A stretch of 7,374 nt of DNA, from the NCBI GenBank assembly GCA_041165405.1, contig JBEANL010000030.1:1-7374 (forward strand). Reading direction: 5' to 3'. The notes below the pieces were generated by a model. That model ran no database searches. It was not told the DNA's origin and saw only the letters and a list, made by a program, of their open reading frames with translations. A program made the translations under genes and the position numbers. Origin of the DNA: Methylopumilus sp009926035 (lineage in GTDB: Bacteria > Pseudomonadota > Gammaproteobacteria > Burkholderiales > Methylophilaceae). This document shows positions 5,558-7,374 of the stretch, piece by piece (the first letter of the stretch is position 1; each line of letters opens with the position of its first letter).

Positions 5558-6988
5558 TTAACTTAATTTTTTACGAAGGAGTTCGTTGACCTGACCTGGG
5601 TTAGCTTTGCCTTTAGAGGCTTTCATAATTTGACCTACAAGCGCATTAAATGCTTTTTCTTTGCCTGATCGATATTCATCAACCATCGTCTGGTTATTCT
5701 TTAAAACTTCATCAATCATTGTTTCAATAAGACCGCTATCTGAAACTTGTTTTAATCCTTCAGATTCAATCAACGTATCAATTTCTAAATCTGAATTCGT
5801 CCATAACTTTTCAAAAAGTTGTTTAGCGCCATTATTTGAAATGGTGCCATCTTGGATACGTTTTAAAAGTAAACTCAAGACTTGAGGTTTTATAGGAGAA
5901 TGTTCAATCGATAAATTATGCTCATTTAATTTAGAAAATAATTGGCCTAAGATCCAATTTGCAATTTGTTTAGGCTCGGCACCTTCTTTTAATGTCGCAA
6001 AAAAATAATCAGCAACATGTTTGTCACTTGTAATGCCGGACGCATCATACGATGACAATTGATAATCACGCTCTAATCTCGCCTTCATAAGATGAGGTAA
6101 TTCAGTCATGCTTTCTTTAATCTGATTGATTTTTTCATCAGAAATTTCTAAAGGCAGGAGATCAGGATCAGGGAAATAGCGATAATCGTTGGCCTCTTCT
6201 TTAGAGCGCATCGCTCTTGTTTCACCTGTTTCAGGGTTGAAGAGGACCGTCGCCTGTTGAATGGTTTTACCTTCTTCTAACATCTCAATTTGCCATTGTG
6301 TTTCTGCATGAATGGCTTGCTCAATAAATTTAAATGAATTTAAATTTTTAATTTCGCGACGTGTGCCTAATTTATCTGTGCCTGCGCGCTTGACTGAAAC
6401 GTTAATATCACAACGAAAACTACCCTCTTGCATATTGCCATCACAAATACCAATCCACTGGACAAGCTCATGTAATTTTTTTGCATAAGCGACTGCTTCA
6501 GCCGCTGAAGTCATATCAGGTTCAGACACAATTTCTAAAAGCGGTGTACCTGCACGATTTAAATCGATGCCTGTGCCATTTTGAACCGCACCGTGTGATG
6601 ATTTTCCAGCATCTTCTTCTAAGTGCGCTCGCGTAATTCGTACTGTCTTTTTAATGTCGCCTATTTCAATTTCAAGCGATCCCTTGCCAACCACGGGTAA
6701 TTCATATTGGCTAATTTGATAGCCTTTAGGTAAATCAGGATAAAAATAATTTTTTCTTGCAAAAATAGATCGCGAGGCTATCTCGGCATTGGTAGCTAAT
6801 CCAAATTTAATAGCGCATTGAACAGCTTCATAATTTAAAACTGGAAGTGTTCCTGGAAGTGCAATAGAGAGTATGCAAGCTTGAGTATTAGGTTCTGCAC
6901 CAAACGCAGTCGATACGCCTGAGAAAATTTTAGTTTTAGTTTGAAGCTGCACATGCGTTTCAATCCCAATCACGACATCCCAGCTCAT
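5558..6988 (-). CDS. gatB: Asp-tRNA(Asn)/Glu-tRNA(Gln) amidotransferase subunit B
   Basis: GatB is the tRNA-binding and kinase subunit of the GatCAB complex. It phosphorylates the carboxylate of Glu (or Asp) mischarged on tRNA(Gln) (or tRNA(Asn)) so that ammonia from GatA can amidate it. The 476-residue product is full length. The cradle domain shows WDVVIGIETHVQL (3-15), GAEPNTQACILSIALPGTLPVLN (30-52), HLEEDAGKSSH (122-132), DLNRAGTPLLEIVSEPDM (142-159), GSFRCDINVS (189-198), GTRREIKNLNSF (208-219) and ANDYRYFPDPDL (266-277). A helical region and the YqeY-like tail ending NPGQVNELLRKKLS follow. The zinc-type CxxC pairs of some bacterial GatB proteins are absent, as is usual in beta- and gammaproteobacteria. 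The ATG overlaps the gatA stop (ATGA) behind a strong AAGGAG, so A and B are translationally coupled. Confidence 0.97.
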   Translation of the reverse strand: MSWDVVIGIETHVQLQTKTKIFSGVSTAFGAEPNTQACILSIALPGTLPVLNYEAVQCAIKFGLATNAEIASRSIFARKNYFYPDLPKGYQISQYELPVVGKGSLEIEIGDIKKTVRITRAHLEEDAGKSSHGAVQNGTGIDLNRAGTPLLEIVSEPDMTSAAEAVAYAKKLHELVQWIGICDGNMQEGSFRCDINVSVKRAGTDKLGTRREIKNLNSFKFIEQAIHAETQWQIEMLEEGKTIQQATVLFNPETGETRAMRSKEEANDYRYFPDPDLLPLEISDEKINQIKESMTELPHLMKARLERDYQLSSYDASGITSDKHVADYFFATLKEGAEPKQIANWILGQLFSKLNEHNLSIEHSPIKPQVLSLLLKRIQDGTISNNGAKQLFEKLWTNSDLEIDTLIESEGLKQVSDSGLIETMIDEVLKNNQTMVDEYRSGKEKAFNALVGQIMKASKGKANPGQVNELLRKKLS

Positions 6989-7374
6989 GAAAGTGCTCCT
7001 TCGGGAATAGCTTTATGCCAATCAGTCACTTTTTGAAATTGATGCGCGACATTCAACATGCGCGCTTCATCAAAATAATTGCCTATGATTTGTATGCCTA
7101 CTGGAAGTTTATTCACAAAGCCTGCTGGAATACTCATGCCTGGTAATCCTGCAAGATTGGTCGCAATTGTATAAATATCTTGCAAATACATGGTGACTGG
7201 ATCATCAATTTTTTCATTGGCTTTAAAAGCAGTCGATGGTGCTGTAGGTCCCATGATCACATCACATGATTGAAAGGCTTTTTTAAAGTCTTCAGAAATC
7301 AAATGACGTATTTGTTGTGCTTTTAAATAATAGGCATCGTAATAACCTGCACTTAATACGTAAGTCCCAATTAA
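6985..7374 (-). CDS. gatA: Asp-tRNA(Asn)/Glu-tRNA(Gln) amidotransferase subunit A, C-terminal part, cut by right edge
   Basis: GatA is the glutaminase subunit of GatCAB, an amidase-signature enzyme that frees ammonia from glutamine and passes it to GatB. The frame is open to the window edge, giving 129 visible residues. It starts LIGTYVLSAGYYDAYYLKAQ, continues with CDVIMGPTAPSTAF, then YLQDIYTIATNLAGLPGMSI and GLP/PVGIQIIG-type sequence, and ends IPEGALS. All are standard GatA C-terminal motifs. The catalytic Lys-Ser-Ser residues lie further upstream, outside the window. A TTG at 7302 is only an internal Leu codon, not the start. The stop TGA shares 4 bases with the gatB ATG. gatC usually precedes gatA in this arrangement and would lie beyond the right edge. 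Confidence 0.96.
   Translation of the reverse strand, partial: LIGTYVLSAGYYDAYYLKAQQIRHLISEDFKKAFQSCDVIMGPTAPSTAFKANEKIDDPVTMYLQDIYTIATNLAGLPGMSIPAGFVNKLPVGIQIIGNYFDEARMLNVAHQFQKVTDWHKAIPEGALS
6996..7001 (-). promoter_or_regulatory. Strong Shine-Dalgarno site for gatB inside gatA
   Basis: The minus strand reads AAGGAG 7 bases before the gatB ATG (6988), a near-perfect ribosome-binding site within the last codons of gatA. It is the best such site in the window; most other genes here have weak ones or none. It confirms the gatB start and suggests GatB can be initiated independently as well as by coupling through the ATGA overlap. Confidence 0.75.

Noticed and set aside
5573..5586. ACGAA/TTCGT hairpin near the pyrE-gatB junction, considered as a terminator
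   Set aside because: Five pairs only. The T-run precedes it on the plus strand and appears as A's after it on the minus strand, so it fits neither direction.
5661..5885. Open frame of 74 codons antisense to gatB
   Set aside because: Low-complexity shadow of the gatB C-terminal region, with no independent start signal.
6325..6348. AT-rich repeated AATTTAAAT stretch in gatB
   Set aside because: It encodes the conserved IKNLNSFKFIEQ region. The repeat arises from AT-rich codon choice for Asn, Leu, Lys and Phe.

Overview
The window is AT-rich and almost entirely coding. It holds nine housekeeping genes packed with gaps of 0 to about 25 bases. The order prfA-prmC / metX-metW-ampG / exodeoxyribonuclease III-pyrE / gatB-gatA, the metX-metW pair, the zinc-cysteine-free GatB and the E. 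coli-like PyrE all point to a betaproteobacterium. High A+T and extreme compaction suggest a streamlined lineage such as small-genome Methylophilaceae (Methylotenera / Methylopumilus / OM43 type). This placement is inferred from gene content and remembered gene order, not from a search.

Left block, plus strand (1-4123): the end of prfA (release factor 1, cut by the window edge), then prmC, the methyltransferase that modifies release factors, starting at a GTG 3 bases after prfA. metX follows 8 bases later and overlaps metW by ATGA. Next comes an AmpG-family muropeptide permease gene whose 5' end is damaged: about 56 bases appear to be missing in the first membrane-segment region, which puts the two halves in different frames.

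Right block: an exonuclease III gene on the minus strand meets ampG tail to tail with overlapping stop codons (4120-4123). It diverges from pyrE (plus) across only 23 bases. pyrE meets gatB (minus) tail to tail with 2 bases between stops. gatB follows gatA on the minus strand with an ATGA overlap, and gatA runs off the right edge.

Functionally the genes cover translation termination (PrfA, PrmC), methionine synthesis by acylation of homoserine (MetX, MetW), cell-wall recycling (AmpG, probably broken), base-excision repair (exonuclease III), pyrimidine synthesis (PyrE) and indirect synthesis of Gln-tRNA and/or Asn-tRNA (GatA, GatB). I found no RNA genes, mobile elements, CRISPR arrays, convincing terminators or long non-coding stretches, and no previously undescribed system. 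The observations most worth checking are the broken ampG, a perfect -10 box 7 bases before the metX start, and a Gly-to-Glu change in the nucleotide-binding loop of MetW.
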